Below, in pieces: positions 25,925-36,311 of a stretch of DNA of 64,000 nt. The notes under the pieces are model-generated. The model was not told where the DNA came from, ran no database searches, and saw only the letters and a program-made list of their open reading frames with translations. Source of the stretch: Pseudomonas fluorescens (lineage in GTDB: Bacteria; Pseudomonadota; Gammaproteobacteria; Pseudomonadales; Pseudomonadaceae); NCBI RefSeq assembly GCF_902497895.1, contig NZ_CABVHQ010000011.1, positions 1 to 64,000 on the forward strand. The letters are read 5' to 3'. How positions within the stretch are numbered: position 1 is the stretch's first letter; each line of letters opens with the position of its first letter. Made by a program: the position numbers and the translations under genes.

Positions 25925-26599
25925 TTACCTGGCTTTGGGCGTCGCCACTTTATCGCGCAGGTACACCGGCTGCGCCTGGTCGGCAGGAATGCCTTCACCG
26001 CGCTCCCAGGCAAATCGCGCCAGGGTCAACAGATCTTCGGCATGGGGCAACATGCCCGCGTCCTGCCCCGTCAGGCTGACGCCGATCCGCTCGGCATAAC
26101 CCCAACCGGTACCCGCGCCGAACCACTCGCCGCTGGCGTCGGCAGGCAAGGCAGCCACTTCAGGCGGCAACACTGCTTCAGCTCCTGCCAGGCGCATTTC
26201 ACCGGAGGTTTCGCGGTAGCAGCCCCAATACACTTCATCCATCCGCGCATCGATGGCCGCAGCGACCTGGTGCGCACCGTGCTCGCGAAATGCCCGCTGG
26301 GCCAGCACTGCCAGGTTGGACACCGGCAATACCGGGCGCTCCAGGGCAAAGGCCAGCCCCTGAACCACACCGATGGCGATGCGCACGCCGGTAAAGGCAC
26401 CCGGCCCACGACCAAAGGCAATCGCGTCGACCGCTTGCAGTGTGGTCCCCGCCTCGGCCAGCAGCTGCTTGATCATCGGCAGCAGCTTCTGCGCATGCAG
26501 ACGCGGGATCACCTCGTAATGGCTCGTGACCTTGCCGTTATGCAGCAAGGCAACGGAGCAAGCTTCAGTCGCGGTGTCGAGGGCCAGCAAGGTGCTCAT
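25925..26599 (-). CDS. tsaB: tRNA threonylcarbamoyladenosine biosynthesis protein TsaB
   Basis: A 224-aa member of the ASKHA-fold TsaB family, partner of TsaD and TsaE in making the t6A modification of ANN-decoding tRNAs. It has the N-terminal LLALDTATEACSVALL strand, the LLPMIKQLLAEAG helix, DAIAFGRGPGAFTGVRIAIG and the AAIDARMDEVYWGCY motif. It follows adk on the same strand but a hairpin at 26644-26665 stands between them. Confidence 0.93.
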   Translation of the reverse strand: MSTLLALDTATEACSVALLHNGKVTSHYEVIPRLHAQKLLPMIKQLLAEAGTTLQAVDAIAFGRGPGAFTGVRIAIGVVQGLAFALERPVLPVSNLAVLAQRAFREHGAHQVAAAIDARMDEVYWGCYRETSGEMRLAGAEAVLPPEVAALPADASGEWFGAGTGWGYAERIGVSLTGQDAGMLPHAEDLLTLARFAWERGEGIPADQAQPVYLRDKVATPKAR

Positions 26600-26635
26600 C
26601 GGTGTTTCCGTAAGAATGAAAAAAGTCCGCCAGTA

Positions 26636-26665
26636 TAAACAACAACGGCCCGCAAGCGGGCCGTT
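26636..26665 (-). terminator. Terminator between adk and tsaB
   Basis: AACGGCCCGC and GCGGGCCGTT form a perfect 10-bp stem with a two-base loop, followed on the minus strand by GTTGTTTATA. It lies 24 bp past adk and 45 bp before the tsaB start, so it would at least reduce read-through. Confidence 0.7.
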
Positions 26666-26688
26666 GAAGATGAAGCAAATCAGACTTG

Positions 26689-27624
<936 letters not shown>

Positions 27625-30255
27625 TTAGCCGGTATTGCGCAAACCGGCGGCAATCCCCGCCACAGACACCAGCAGCGCCTGTTCCAGCGGGCTGCCTTGC
27701 TCCGCGTCCTGTTGGCGCGAACGTGCCAGCAGCTCGGCCTGTAATAGATGCAGCGGGTCCAGATAGGTGTTGCGCAAACGGATGAACTCCAGGGTGTTAG
27801 GGCTATGAGCCATCAGCTGTGACTGGCCGGTCAGACCCAACACCACGGAGCAGGCCTGCGACAATAGGTCGCGTAAATGCGCACCTAAAGCCAGCAATTG
27901 CGGCTCGACCAACCGCTCATCATAGGACTGCGCAATGTCCGCATCGGCCTTGGCCAGGACCATCTCCAGCATATCGATACGGGTGCGGAAGAAAGGCCAC
28001 TGTTCACGCATCTGCGCCAGCAGCTCGCCTTCACCGCGTTCCAGGGCCTTGCTCAATGCGGTTTCCCAGCCGAGCCAGGCCGGCAGCATCAAGCGCGTCT
28101 GAGTCCAGCCGAAGATCCACGGGATCGCTCGTAAACTTTCGATACCACCGGCACGGCGTTTGGCCGGACGGCTGCCCAGCGGCAAACGACCCAGTTCCTG
28201 TTCCGGCGTCGACTGGCGGAAATACTCGACGAACTGCGGATTGTCCCGCACCACGGCGCGGTAGGCGCTGACACCGTCAGCGGCCAGTTCGTCCATTAAT
28301 ACCCGCCAGGCTGGTTCGGGTGGTGGAGGGGGCAATAAGGTGGCTTCCAGCACCGCAGCCAGGTACAGATTAAGGTTCTGCTCGGCGATATCCGGCAGGC
28401 CGAATTTGAAACGAATCATTTCTCCCTGCTCTGTGGTGCGGAAGCGCCCCGCCACCGAACCCGGTGGTTGCGACAGGATCGCCGCGTGGGCCGGGCCACC
28501 GCCACGTCCCACCGTGCCGCCGCGACCATGGAACAACAGCAGTTCGACCTGCTGCTCGCGACAGATGTCCACCAAGCGTTCCTGCGCCCGATATTGCGCC
28601 CAGGCCGCGGCCGTGGTGCCGGCGTCCTTGGCCGAATCGGAGTAACCGATCATCACTTCCTGCGGGCCCTGCAATCGCGCGCGATAGCCCGGCAGCAGCA
28701 ACAGTTTCTCGATCACCGGGCCGGCGTTATCCAGGTCGGCCAGGGTTTCGAACAACGGCACCACGCGCATCGGCCGTAGCACCCCGGCCTCTTTGAGCAG
28801 CAGTTGCACGGCAAGCACGTCGGAAGCGGCGCCCGCCATGGAGATCACATAGGAACCCAGGGACGCCGCAGGCGCGGCCGCGATTTCCCGGCAGGTCGCC
28901 AGGACTTCAGCGGTCTCGCCGGACGGTTTGAAATACGCTGGCAGCAATGGCCGGCGATTGTTCAGCTCACGCATCAGGAAGGTGATGCGTTCCTCCTCGC
29001 TCCAGTCGCCATAGCGTCCCAGACCGAGGTAATCGGTGATTTCAGTCATCGCCGACGAATGCCGCGAGGAGTCCTGACGAACGTCCAGGCGCACCAGGAA
29101 CAGGCCGAAGGTTACCGCGCGGCGCAGGCAATCGAGCAACGGGCCATCGGCGATCACGCCCATCCCGCACTCGTGCAGCGATTGATAACAGAGCTCCAGC
29201 GGTTCGAGCAGGTCACGGTTGTTTTGCAAGACCTCGGCACTCGCCACTGACGCACCATTGAGCGATGCGTGGGCCCAGGTGCGGGTCGCCCGCAGGCGAT
29301 CACGCAACTGCTTGAGGACCGCGCGATAGGGTTCGGCGCTCTCTCCAGCCTTGGCCCGCAATTGCGCGCTGGCCTGTTGCATCGACAGCTCGGCGGCCAG
29401 ATGATCGATATCGCGCAGGTACAAATCGGCGGCCATCCAGCGCGCCAGCAGCAACACTTCACGGGTGACCGGCGCCGTGACATTCGGGTTGCCGTCACGG
29501 TCGCCGCCCATCCACGAAGCGAAGCGAATCGGCGCGGCTTCCAGCGGCAAATGTAGGCCGGTTGCCGCATACAGCGCCTGGTCCGCCTTGCGCATGTAAT
29601 TGGGGATTGCCTGCCACAGGGAATGCTCGATCACCGCAAAGCCCCACTTGGCTTCATCTACCGGCGTCGGCCGGGTGCGACGGATTTCTTCGGTGTGCCA
29701 GGCCTCGGCGATCAACCGCTGCAAGCGCTGGCGGATCTGTTCGCGTTCGGCGGTGGTCAGATCGCGGTGATCCTGCGCCGCCAGTTGCGCGGCGATGGCA
29801 TCGTATTTCTGGATCAGGGTGCGACGGGCGACCTCGGTGGGGTGCGCGGTCAGCACCAGTTCGATCTCGAGGCGGCCCAACTGCCGCGCCAGCGACTCGG
29901 CGCCATGCCCTTCTGCGAGCAAACGCGTCAATAGCTCCGGCAATACCCGCGATTCGAATGGCGCCGGCTGCGACTCGTCGCGCCGATGTATCAATTGATA
30001 CTGCTCGGCGATATTGGCCAGGTTGAGAAACTGATTGAACGCTCGCGCCACCGGCAGCAATTCGTCCTCGCTCAACTGATTCAGGCTGGCGCTCAGTTCG
30101 GCATTCGCCGAGCCACGGCGATCGGCCTTGGCGCCCTTGCGGATTTGCTCGATCTTGTCGAGAAAATCCTCCCCGTACTGTTCACGTATGGTGTTGCCCA
30201 ACAGTTCACCCAGCAGGTGAACGTCTTCGCGCAAGCGTGCATCAATATCGGTCAT
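27625..30255 (-). CDS. ppc: Phosphoenolpyruvate carboxylase
   Basis: An 876-aa cytosolic anaplerotic enzyme: PEP + bicarbonate to oxaloacetate + phosphate. Both signature regions are present: [21 protein letters not shown], with the catalytic His, near residue 135-160, and [20 protein letters not shown] with the glycine-rich loop. The C-terminus ends LRNTG as in most bacterial PEPCs. It is followed by adk on the same strand. Confidence 0.97.
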   Translation of the reverse strand: MTDIDARLREDVHLLGELLGNTIREQYGEDFLDKIEQIRKGAKADRRGSANAELSASLNQLSEDELLPVARAFNQFLNLANIAEQYQLIHRRDESQPAPFESRVLPELLTRLLAEGHGAESLARQLGRLEIELVLTAHPTEVARRTLIQKYDAIAAQLAAQDHRDLTTAEREQIRQRLQRLIAEAWHTEEIRRTRPTPVDEAKWGFAVIEHSLWQAIPNYMRKADQALYAATGLHLPLEAAPIRFASWMGGDRDGNPNVTAPVTREVLLLARWMAADLYLRDIDHLAAELSMQQASAQLRAKAGESAEPYRAVLKQLRDRLRATRTWAHASLNGASVASAEVLQNNRDLLEPLELCYQSLHECGMGVIADGPLLDCLRRAVTFGLFLVRLDVRQDSSRHSSAMTEITDYLGLGRYGDWSEEERITFLMRELNNRRPLLPAYFKPSGETAEVLATCREIAAAPAASLGSYVISMAGAASDVLAVQLLLKEAGVLRPMRVVPLFETLADLDNAGPVIEKLLLLPGYRARLQGPQEVMIGYSDSAKDAGTTAAAWAQYRAQERLVDICREQQVELLLFHGRGGTVGRGGGPAHAAILSQPPGSVAGRFRTTEQGEMIRFKFGLPDIAEQNLNLYLAAVLEATLLPPPPPEPAWRVLMDELAADGVSAYRAVVRDNPQFVEYFRQSTPEQELGRLPLGSRPAKRRAGGIESLRAIPWIFGWTQTRLMLPAWLGWETALSKALERGEGELLAQMREQWPFFRTRIDMLEMVLAKADADIAQSYDERLVEPQLLALGAHLRDLLSQACSVVLGLTGQSQLMAHSPNTLEFIRLRNTYLDPLHLLQAELLARSRQQDAEQGSPLEQALLVSVAGIAAGLRNTG

Positions 30256-30458
30256 TCAGGTGGTCTCCAGCAGACTCGGGGCGGCTCGGAAGGCTCAAGA
30301 GTGCCGTTCGCGTCACGTTCTTACAAGCGCGCGACGAATTGACTTTAAACCTTGCGCGATAAAGCTAGTCTCAACAGTGAGCCACACAAGGGCTTGCCAC
30401 CGGCCCACGCCGGTCATTCATCACTGCCTGCCACAAGCAGGTGCTTATTGAGGTCGCC

Positions 30459-30803
30459 ATGAAAATCCGTGAGCTCGCCCAACATTGGGAAGAAAATGCC
30501 AAAGGCCGCTTGACCAAGACCGGCTATACGATCCGCCTGGACGTAGAAGCCGCTGCACGCCTGGCAGCGATAGCCGAGATGTATCCCAAACGGCATCCCG
30601 AAGAACTGCTCGGCGAACTGATCGGTGCCGCGCTGGAAGAGCTTGAAGCGAGCTTTCCCTACGTCAAAGGTCCGCATGTAATCGCCACCGACGAAGAAGG
30701 TGACCCGCTCTACGAAGACGTCGGCCCTACCCCCCGTTTTCTCGAGTTATCACGACGTCATCTGCACGATTTGTCCGCTCAGCCAGACAAACAAAAACAC
30801 TGA
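30459..30803 (+). CDS. Conserved hypothetical protein (114 aa)
   Basis: A cytosolic 114-aa protein not matched to a named family. It starts MKIRELAQHWEENAKGR, has a sequence resembling a ribbon-helix-helix/CopG-like unit (TIRLDVEAAARLAAIAEMYP, then EELLGELIGAALEELEASFP), and ends in a polar tail. GAGGT stands before the ATG at 30459. It is divergent from ppc, as in P. aeruginosa as I recall. The ribbon-helix-helix reading is a suggestion only. Confidence 0.75.
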   Translation: MKIRELAQHWEENAKGRLTKTGYTIRLDVEAAARLAAIAEMYPKRHPEELLGELIGAALEELEASFPYVKGPHVIATDEEGDPLYEDVGPTPRFLELSRRHLHDLSAQPDKQKH

Positions 30804-30833
30804 TTACCCCATCCCTTCCCTGGCAGAAAATGC

Positions 30834-30865
30834 GTATTCCTGAGCCCGTTCAGGGCCAGGAATAC
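30834..30865. other. Stem-loop after the 114-aa gene
   Basis: GTATTCCTG and CAGGAATAC pair, with a nested GCCC/GGGC, giving an almost complete 32-bp hairpin 31 bp past the stop codon. There is no T run, so termination would have to be weak or Rho-assisted. Confidence 0.5.
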
Positions 30866-30943
30866 CCCTGCCCGTGACGAAAATCCCGGTTTAGAGCCTT
30901 GTCCGTTCGGTCAAAGTATTTCCGACGATTAGCCATCTTCACT

Positions 30944-30971
30944 GAACTATTCAAAAAAGCCGCGGGTCACA
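30944..30971 (+). promoter_or_regulatory. Possible AlgU (RpoE-like) promoter
   Basis: GAACTA-N17-TCACA resembles the AlgU pattern GAACTT-N16/17-TCTGA. It lies about 115 bp upstream of the DUF4398 lipoprotein gene; the related OmpA-like lipoprotein LptF of P. aeruginosa is AlgU-dependent as I recall. Two mismatches make this tentative. Confidence 0.35.
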
Positions 30972-31086
30972 GCCAGTATGGGCCATGCCTGGAACAGTCG
31001 TTTAAAAGCGTCTTTGGCCAAGCCGCCGAATCGACGTAACGGCTCCAGGACCAGGATGGAATCTAAAGCTTTTCAGGAGTTATCCA

Positions 31087-31500
31087 ATGGAGTTGAAGAC
31101 TATGAAAATCAGTACTGGCAAATCCTCATTCAGTTATCTGCATGGGCTGAAACTTACCGCGTTGGCACTGGGTAGCAGCCTGATTCTCGCCGGTTGTGCC
31201 GGTAATCCACCGACCGAGCAGTTCGCCGTAACGGAATCTGCGGTCAACAGCGCGGTCAGTGCTGGCGGTACCGAATTCGCCGCCGTGGAGATGAAGTCGG
31301 CCCAGGACAAGCTCAAACAGGCTGAACTGGCCATGCACGAAAAAAAATACGATGAAGCCAAGGTCCTGGCCGAACAGGCCGAATGGGATGCTCGCGTAGC
31401 GGAACGTAAAGCCCAGGCCAGCAAAGCCGAGCAAGCCCTCAAGGACTCCGAGAAAGGTGTTCAGGAAATACGTCAGGACAGCTTGCGCAACGCGCAGTAA
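31087..31500 (+). CDS. DUF4398 domain lipoprotein
   Basis: A 137-aa envelope lipoprotein. The signal segment LTALALGSSLILAGC ends in a lipobox; the mature part is a DUF4398 helical region (FAAVEMKSAQDKLKQAELAM, KKYDEAKVLAEQAEWDARVA) that is likely a coiled coil. AGGAG lies eight bases before the ATG at 31087; MKIS at 31102 is an alternative start. It precedes an OmpA-like lipoprotein that also has a DUF4398-like region, the same order as P. aeruginosa PA3691-PA3692 as I recall. Confidence 0.85.
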   Translation: MELKTMKISTGKSSFSYLHGLKLTALALGSSLILAGCAGNPPTEQFAVTESAVNSAVSAGGTEFAAVEMKSAQDKLKQAELAMHEKKYDEAKVLAEQAEWDARVAERKAQASKAEQALKDSEKGVQEIRQDSLRNAQ

Positions 31501-31556
31501 GCACCTCCCGACCTCCTAAAGCCTGCACCCTTAATAGATGAAAAGGACGAACTATT

Positions 31557-32345
31557 ATGCGTAAGCAACTGATGATACCTGCCCTTCTGGCTCTGAGTGT
31601 CGGCCTGGCTGCCTGCTCTTCGCAACCCAACGTGAATCTTGAGCAAGCCCGGACCAACTACTCGGCGCTGCAAGCCAACCCGCAAGCCAGCAAGGTTGCG
31701 GCCCTGGAAACCAAAGACGCCAGCGACTGGCTGGATAAGGCCGACCAGGCGTATCAGAACAAGGAAAACCAGGCGAAAGTCGATCAACTCGCCTACCTGA
31801 CCAATCAACGAGTGGAAGTGGCCAAACAAACGATCAACCTGCGCACCGCTGAAGCCAATCTGAAGAATTCCGCAGCCCAGCGCGCTCAGGCGCGTCTGGA
31901 TGCCCGCGACGCGCAGATCAAGCAATTGCAAGCCAGCCTCAACGCCAAGCAGACCGATCGCGGCACCCTGGTCACTTTCGGTGACGTGCTGTTCGCCACC
32001 AACAAGGCAGACTTGAAGTCCAGCGGCCTGGTCAACATCAACAAACTGGCGCAATTCCTCTCGGAAAACCCTGACCGTAAAGTGATAGTCGAAGGCTACA
32101 CCGACGCCACCGGTTCAGAGGCCTACAACCAGTCGCTTTCCGAGCGCCGCGCCGGCTCGGTACGCATGGCCCTGGTGAAAATGGGCGTAGACCCCGCGCG
32201 TATCGTCGCCCAGGGTTATGGCAAGGAATATCCGGTTGCCGAAAACTCCAGCGTATCGGGCCGTGCCATGAATCGTCGGGTGGAAGTCACCATTTCCAAC
32301 GACAATCAGCCGGTCGTTCCGCGCTCGTCTATCAGCGCCCACTGA
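31557..32345 (+). CDS. lptF: OmpA-family lipoprotein (lipotoxin F-like)
   Basis: A 262-aa outer-membrane lipoprotein. Signal and lipobox (LLALSVGLAAC) are followed by a DUF4398-type helical region (residues ~25-130) and an OmpA peptidoglycan-binding domain: FGDVLFATNKADLKSSG, IVEGYTDATGS, QGYGKEYPVAENSS and MNRRVEVTI. It should tether the outer membrane to the cell wall. It corresponds to P. aeruginosa PA3692, named LptF (lipotoxin F) there; this is not the LPS-export permease of the same name. It ends at a strong terminator. Confidence 0.85.
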   Translation: MRKQLMIPALLALSVGLAACSSQPNVNLEQARTNYSALQANPQASKVAALETKDASDWLDKADQAYQNKENQAKVDQLAYLTNQRVEVAKQTINLRTAEANLKNSAAQRAQARLDARDAQIKQLQASLNAKQTDRGTLVTFGDVLFATNKADLKSSGLVNINKLAQFLSENPDRKVIVEGYTDATGSEAYNQSLSERRAGSVRMALVKMGVDPARIVAQGYGKEYPVAENSSVSGRAMNRRVEVTISNDNQPVVPRSSISAH

Positions 32346-32387
32346 GGGGGTCGAGGACTGTCTCTATAGCTAATCCTTGAACAACAG

Positions 32388-32422
32388 ATAATCCGGAGTC
32401 CGATCAGGGCTCCGGATTTTTT
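32388..32422 (+). terminator. Intrinsic terminator after the OmpA-like gene
   Basis: AATCCGGAG and CTCCGGATT pair, followed by TTTT. It closes the two-gene lipoprotein unit. Confidence 0.88.
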
Positions 32423-32548
32423 CCAGGCTGGGGTTCTTTTATGGGCGTTCCGTTTGCTCGCGATGGACGTTAACGATAGCGCGTACTTTCTGAATAAACG
32501 CGCCGCCCTTGAGTCCATCGCTGTAAGTCACAAACAGCTTCGCGGGCA

Positions 32549-32657
32549 AGATCGCCAAGATCGCAGTCTGCGACAGCTCCTACACCGACCGCATACAACG
32601 TTGACCAAACGGTGTACGCAAATCCCGTAGGAGCTGCCGCAGGCTGCGATCTTTTAG
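32549..32657. repeat. Inverted REP pair (family B)
   Basis: A degenerate arm (GATCGCAGTCTGCGACAGCTCC) and a standard arm face each other across a ~50-bp spacer beside the pcaC remnant. The stretch before it (32423-32548) shows only a fragment of REP family C and no gene. Confidence 0.85.
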
Positions 32658-32683
32658 GCGCACCCCGAGATTGCCGCCCCGGA

Positions 32684-32734
32684 TTACTCCCGCGACTCAA
32701 CCCCCAACTCATCCCACATCGACTCCGTCAGGTG
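32684..32734 (-). pseudogene. pcaC: pcaC remnant: last 16 codons
   Basis: Directly after the pcaD stop codon (TGA at 32741-32739) the minus strand has GGAGCACC, a normal pcaC ribosome site, but no start codon. It continues CTGACGGAGTCG and encodes HLTESMWDELGVESRE then TAA. This is the C-terminus of 4-carboxymuconolactone decarboxylase (normally about 130 aa), which follows pcaD in other pseudomonads. Everything from the start codon to about 16 residues before the end is missing. The CACC at the join may be the short repeat used in the deletion. No functional PcaC can be made here. Confidence 0.8.
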
Positions 32735-32738
32735 CTCC

Positions 32739-33539
32739 TCAGAGGCGCCTTTCAGTTAACAGAAAGTCCAGCACCCGGTCACTGAACGCAGCGCCAGCCT
32801 GGACGTTGGACAGATGCGCGGCATAGAACTCGGCGTATTCGGCGCCTGGCACCTGCTCTTGAATAAAGTGCCCGCCCGCCGGTGGCGTGACCGCATCTTC
32901 AGTGCCGCAAATCACCAGCGTCGGGACCTTGATCGACGACAGTTGCTCGCGGAAATCGGCATCCCGTACCGCCGCGCAGTTGGCGGCATAACCTTGCGGT
33001 GAAGTGGCGGCGAGCATGTCGGTGATCTGCTTGGCCTGCTGCGGATTGGCCTCGGCAAAGTCCGCGGTGAACCAGCGAGCAATCGACGCATCGCGCAGTG
33101 CAACCATCGCTACCGGACCATCACGCAACACGGTTTCGATCCGTGGATTCCACACCGAAGGATCACCGATTTTCGCCGCTGTGTTGCACACCACCAGCTT
33201 GCGCAGACGCTCTGCGGCATTGATCCCCAGCCACTGGCCGATCAGCCCGCCCATGGACAAGCCACAGAAATGTGCGCGCTCGATATGCAAGGCGTCCAGC
33301 AGCGCCAGCACGTCCTGGCCAAGTTGCTCGATGCTGTACGGCCCCGGAGTCACCAGCGAGCGACCATGGCCGCGGGTGTCGAAACGCAGCACCCGGAAAT
33401 GCTCGGCAAAGGCCGGAATCTGCAGGTCCCACATGTGCAGGTCGGTGCCCAGCGAGTTGGACAGCACCAGCACCGGCGCATCTTCCGGGCCATCGAGTTG
33501 ATAGTTCAGTTCGCCATCGACGAGTTGTACGAATCCCAC
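32739..33539 (-). CDS. pcaD: 3-oxoadipate enol-lactonase
   Basis: A 266-aa alpha/beta-hydrolase that opens beta-ketoadipate enol-lactone to beta-ketoadipate, the first step common to the protocatechuate and catechol branches. GLSMGG holds the nucleophile Ser, and VICGTEDAVTPP and a late AAHLSN supply the acid and His. Sequence begins VGFVQLVDGELNYQLDG as in other PcaD. I start at the GTG at 33539 because AAGGAG lies six bases upstream; the ATG at 33554 overlaps the end of the pcaB remnant. It looks fully intact although both flanking genes are broken. Confidence 0.9.
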   Translation of the reverse strand: MGFVQLVDGELNYQLDGPEDAPVLVLSNSLGTDLHMWDLQIPAFAEHFRVLRFDTRGHGRSLVTPGPYSIEQLGQDVLALLDALHIERAHFCGLSMGGLIGQWLGINAAERLRKLVVCNTAAKIGDPSVWNPRIETVLRDGPVAMVALRDASIARWFTADFAEANPQQAKQITDMLAATSPQGYAANCAAVRDADFREQLSSIKVPTLVICGTEDAVTPPAGGHFIQEQVPGAEYAEFYAAHLSNVQAGAAFSDRVLDFLLTERRL

Positions 33540-33550
33540 AGTAGTCTCCT

Positions 33551-33793
33551 TCATGCGCTCAAGGCAAAATGTTCAGCCACGGCTCGCTCGACCCAGGGAT
33601 GGGCCTGACCGAGGTAGTGGGCAGGGTTCAGCAGACGATCAAGTTCATCGACCGATAGTTGAGCGGTCACTTGCGGCTCATCGCCGAGGACCGCACGTAA
33701 ATGACGCTGCTCGGCGACCGCGCAAAACACTTCACGCATGTCGCGGGCCGTGAAGTAAGCATCGAACAATTGATTGCTCGGTCGTTCGCTCAT
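33551..33793 (-). pseudogene. pcaB: pcaB remnant with a large in-frame internal deletion
   Basis: An 80-codon frame whose residues 1-24 (MSERPSNQLFDAYFTARDMR then EVFC) match the N-terminus of 3-carboxy-cis,cis-muconate cycloisomerase, while residues 25-80 (AVAEQRHLRAVLGDEPQ to the end HFALSA) match its C-terminus. The normal enzyme is about 450 residues, so some 370 codons are gone, including the fumarase-superfamily GSSxMPxKxNP signature. The join is near 33722 in TTTTGCGCGG and keeps the frame. The ribosome site and stop overlap with pcaD are preserved. The peptide cannot have cycloisomerase activity. Confidence 0.88.
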
Positions 33794-33841
33794 AAACAAT
33801 CCCTTGGAGGCGTGCACCCGCACCGGGTGCACGCGGACAGG

Positions 33842-34110
33842 TCAAAGATCGTTGTGCAGGTAAGCCGCCTGTTTTGGCAGACGCAAGCTGAACAGGAAGG
33901 CCGCCGCCATCATCGCTGTGACATACCAATAGAAGGTGTTCTCCATACCCATGGTTTTCAAGCCCAGGGCCACGTATTCCGCCGAACCACCGAAAATCGC
34001 GTTCGCCACCGCATAGGCCAGCCCTACCCCCAACGCCCGAACCTGTGCCGGGAACATTTCGGCTTTCACCAGGCCGCTGATGGAGGTGTAGAAACTGACA
34101 ATCGCTTCGC
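33842..34110 (-). pseudogene. pcaT: pcaT remnant: C-terminal part of an MFS transporter
   Basis: The last ~89 codons of a major-facilitator transporter: [20 protein letters not shown], then [40 protein letters not shown] and an end [12 protein letters not shown]. This matches the C-terminus of PcaT, a dicarboxylate/beta-ketoadipate-type transporter of about 430 residues found between pcaF and pcaB in pseudomonads. At 34110 the reading frame passes abruptly into repeat DNA (family A arm, then a family C arm), so the first ten or so membrane spans are missing. Confidence 0.85.
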
Positions 34111-34329
34111 AAGCCAGCGGGGGCAAGCCCCCTCGCCACAAAAAGCCCGCTCCCACAAGAGCGAGGCAGTACCTGTAGGAGCGAGCTTGCTCGCGATGGA
34201 CTCAAGGACGACGCGTTTATTCAGAAAACACGCGTTATCCGGTACACATTCGAGCAACGGGTCGGCGACGTTGGCCGTTCGCCGTCGAAGTAGATGCGCG
34301 TCAACTCCTCTTTCTTGTTAGCGAACGCG
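34111..34329. repeat. Repeat fragments replacing the 5' part of pcaT
   Basis: One arm of family A (GGGGGCAAGCCCCCTCGCCAC), then a family C arm (GTAGGAGCGAGCTTGCTCGCGA) and about 120 bp of unassigned sequence up to the pcaF stop codon. No gene is visible. The lone family A arm suggests that a full element was here and was cut by the deletion. Confidence 0.75.
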
Positions 34330-35535
34330 TCAGACGCGTTCGATCGCCAAGGCCAGGCCCTGGCCGACTCCGACACACATGGTCGCCAGGCCTTTCTTGC
34401 CGCCGGTCTTTTCCAGATGGTGCAAGGCGGTCAATACCAGTCGCGCACCGCTCATGCCCAACGGGTGACCCAGGGCGATGGCACCGCCATTTGGGTTGAC
34501 CTGCGCGGCGTCATCGGCCAGACCCAGTTCACGCAGCACCGCCAGGCCCTGGCTGGCGAACGCTTCGTTGAGTTCGATCACGTCGAAATCGCTGACAGCC
34601 AGACCCAGGCGTTCGGTCAATTTACGCACCGCCGGCACCGGGCCGATGCCCATCACCCGTGGCGCAACGCCGGCACTGGCCATGCCCAACACCCGGGCGC
34701 GGGCGGTCAGGCCATGTTTCTTCACGGCTTCGGCCGAGGCCAGGATCAGCGCCGCCGCACCATCATTGACGCCCGAGGCGTTGCCGGCGGTGACGGTTTT
34801 GTCCGGGCCATTTACTGGCTTGAGCTTGCCCAGGGTTTCCAGCGAGGTTTCGGCCCGCGGGTGCTCGTCCTGCTCGACCACGCTTTCGCCCTTCTTGTGA
34901 GCAATGCGCACCGGGACGATTTCTTCAGCGAAGAATCCGGCGGCTTGCGCGGCCGCAGTCCGTTGCTGACTGCGCAAGGCGAAAGCGTCCTGATCGGCGC
35001 GGGAAATCCGGAAGTCATCGGCGACGTTGTCGGCGGTCTGCGGCATCGCATCGACGCCGTATTGGGCCTTCATCAACGGGTTGATAAAGCGCCAACCGAT
35101 GGTGGTGTCTTCCAGTTTCATGTTGCGCGAGAACCCCGCGTCAGCCTTGCCCATGACGAAGGGTGCGCGGGACATCGACTCGACGCCGCCAGCAATCGCC
35201 AACTCCATCTCACCGCTGGCAATGGCCCGAAAGGCCGTACCGATGGCGTCCATGCCCGAAGCGCAGAGACGGTTGAGGGTCACGCCGGGAATGCTTTCTG
35301 GAAGACCGGCCAACAGCAGCGCCATGCGCGCAACGTTGCGGTTGTCTTCGCCGGCCTGGTTGGCGCAGCCGAGGAACACCTCGTCCACCGCGTTCCAGTC
35401 CACCGAAGGGTTGCGTTCCATCAGCGCCTTGATCGGTACCGCGGCCAGGTCGTCGGCACGGACGGCCGCCAGGCCACCACCGAAACGGCCGATGGGGGTG
35501 CGAATCGCGTCACAGATAAAAACTTCGCGCATCAT
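34330..35535 (-). CDS. pcaF: 3-oxoadipyl-CoA thiolase
   Basis: A 401-aa thiolase that splits beta-ketoadipyl-CoA with CoA into succinyl-CoA and acetyl-CoA, the last step of the pathway. The acyl-binding Cys lies in [38 protein letters not shown] has the catalytic His, and [15 protein letters not shown] the second Cys. It begins [18 protein letters not shown]. The start overlaps the pcaJ stop (ATGA). Confidence 0.95.
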   Translation of the reverse strand: MMREVFICDAIRTPIGRFGGGLAAVRADDLAAVPIKALMERNPSVDWNAVDEVFLGCANQAGEDNRNVARMALLLAGLPESIPGVTLNRLCASGMDAIGTAFRAIASGEMELAIAGGVESMSRAPFVMGKADAGFSRNMKLEDTTIGWRFINPLMKAQYGVDAMPQTADNVADDFRISRADQDAFALRSQQRTAAAQAAGFFAEEIVPVRIAHKKGESVVEQDEHPRAETSLETLGKLKPVNGPDKTVTAGNASGVNDGAAALILASAEAVKKHGLTARARVLGMASAGVAPRVMGIGPVPAVRKLTERLGLAVSDFDVIELNEAFASQGLAVLRELGLADDAAQVNPNGGAIALGHPLGMSGARLVLTALHHLEKTGGKKGLATMCVGVGQGLALAIERV

Positions 35536-36311
35536 GCTTCTCCCGGTGCTTGGCCGTGGGCGGCCGCGGTGCGTGCTTCGAGATCCCGCAACGCGGTGAG
35601 CTCGACTTCAGTTGGTTCGGCGGTGTGCTCGACCTGATCGGCGAAGCGCACGGCCCAACCGGTGGCGGCAATCACCTGCTCGCGGGTCACGCCCGGGTGC
35701 AGCGCGGTGACCACGAATTCGTGGCTGCCAGCTTCCGGTTCCATGATGCACAGGTCGGTGATGATCCCCACCGGCCCAGCGCCTGGCAAGCCGAGACGTT
35801 GACGCGAATCGCCACCTTCGCCATGACCGACCGAGGTAATGAAATCAAGCTTGTCGACAAACGAGCGCGCCGACTGTTTGAGGATGATCAGTACGCTTTT
35901 CGCCGAACCGGCGATTTCCGGCGCGCCACCGGCACCGGGCAGGCGGACTTTCGGCTGGTGATAGTCGCCGACCACCGTGGTGTTGATGTTGCCGAAACGA
36001 TCGACCTGCGCGGCTCCGAGGAAGCCGACGTCGATGCGCCCGCCCTGCAGCCAGTAGCGAAAAATCTCACCGGTCGGTACGACGGTATCAGCGGTTTCAG
36101 CCAGTTCGCCATCACCGATAGACAGCGGCAGCACACTTGGCTTGGCGCCAATCGGGCCCGATTCGTAGATCAGCACCACGTCCGGCGAGGAGGTCAGCCG
36201 CGCCAGGTTGGCGGCCTTGGAAGGCAGGCCGATGCCGACGAAGCAGACCGAACCGTTCTTCAACCGGCGGGCGGCGGCTACGGTCATCATTTCATTGGTG
36301 GAGTAAGTCAT
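35532..36311 (-). CDS. pcaJ: 3-oxoadipate CoA-transferase subunit B
   Basis: A 259-aa beta subunit of succinyl-CoA:3-ketoacid CoA-transferase; with PcaI it activates beta-ketoadipate using succinyl-CoA. The catalytic Glu lies in the [12 protein letters not shown] segment, and [12 protein letters not shown] and [20 protein letters not shown] are conserved. The start overlaps the pcaI stop (TAATG), so the two subunits are coupled. Confidence 0.95.
   Translation of the reverse strand: MTYSTNEMMTVAAARRLKNGSVCFVGIGLPSKAANLARLTSSPDVVLIYESGPIGAKPSVLPLSIGDGELAETADTVVPTGEIFRYWLQGGRIDVGFLGAAQVDRFGNINTTVVGDYHQPKVRLPGAGGAPEIAGSAKSVLIILKQSARSFVDKLDFITSVGHGEGGDSRQRLGLPGAGPVGIITDLCIMEPEAGSHEFVVTALHPGVTREQVIAATGWAVRFADQVEHTAEPTEVELTALRDLEARTAAAHGQAPGEA

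Noticed and set aside
34066..34257. 63-codon frame across the repeat next to pcaT
   Set aside because: It is made of family A and C repeat sequence with no ribosome site.
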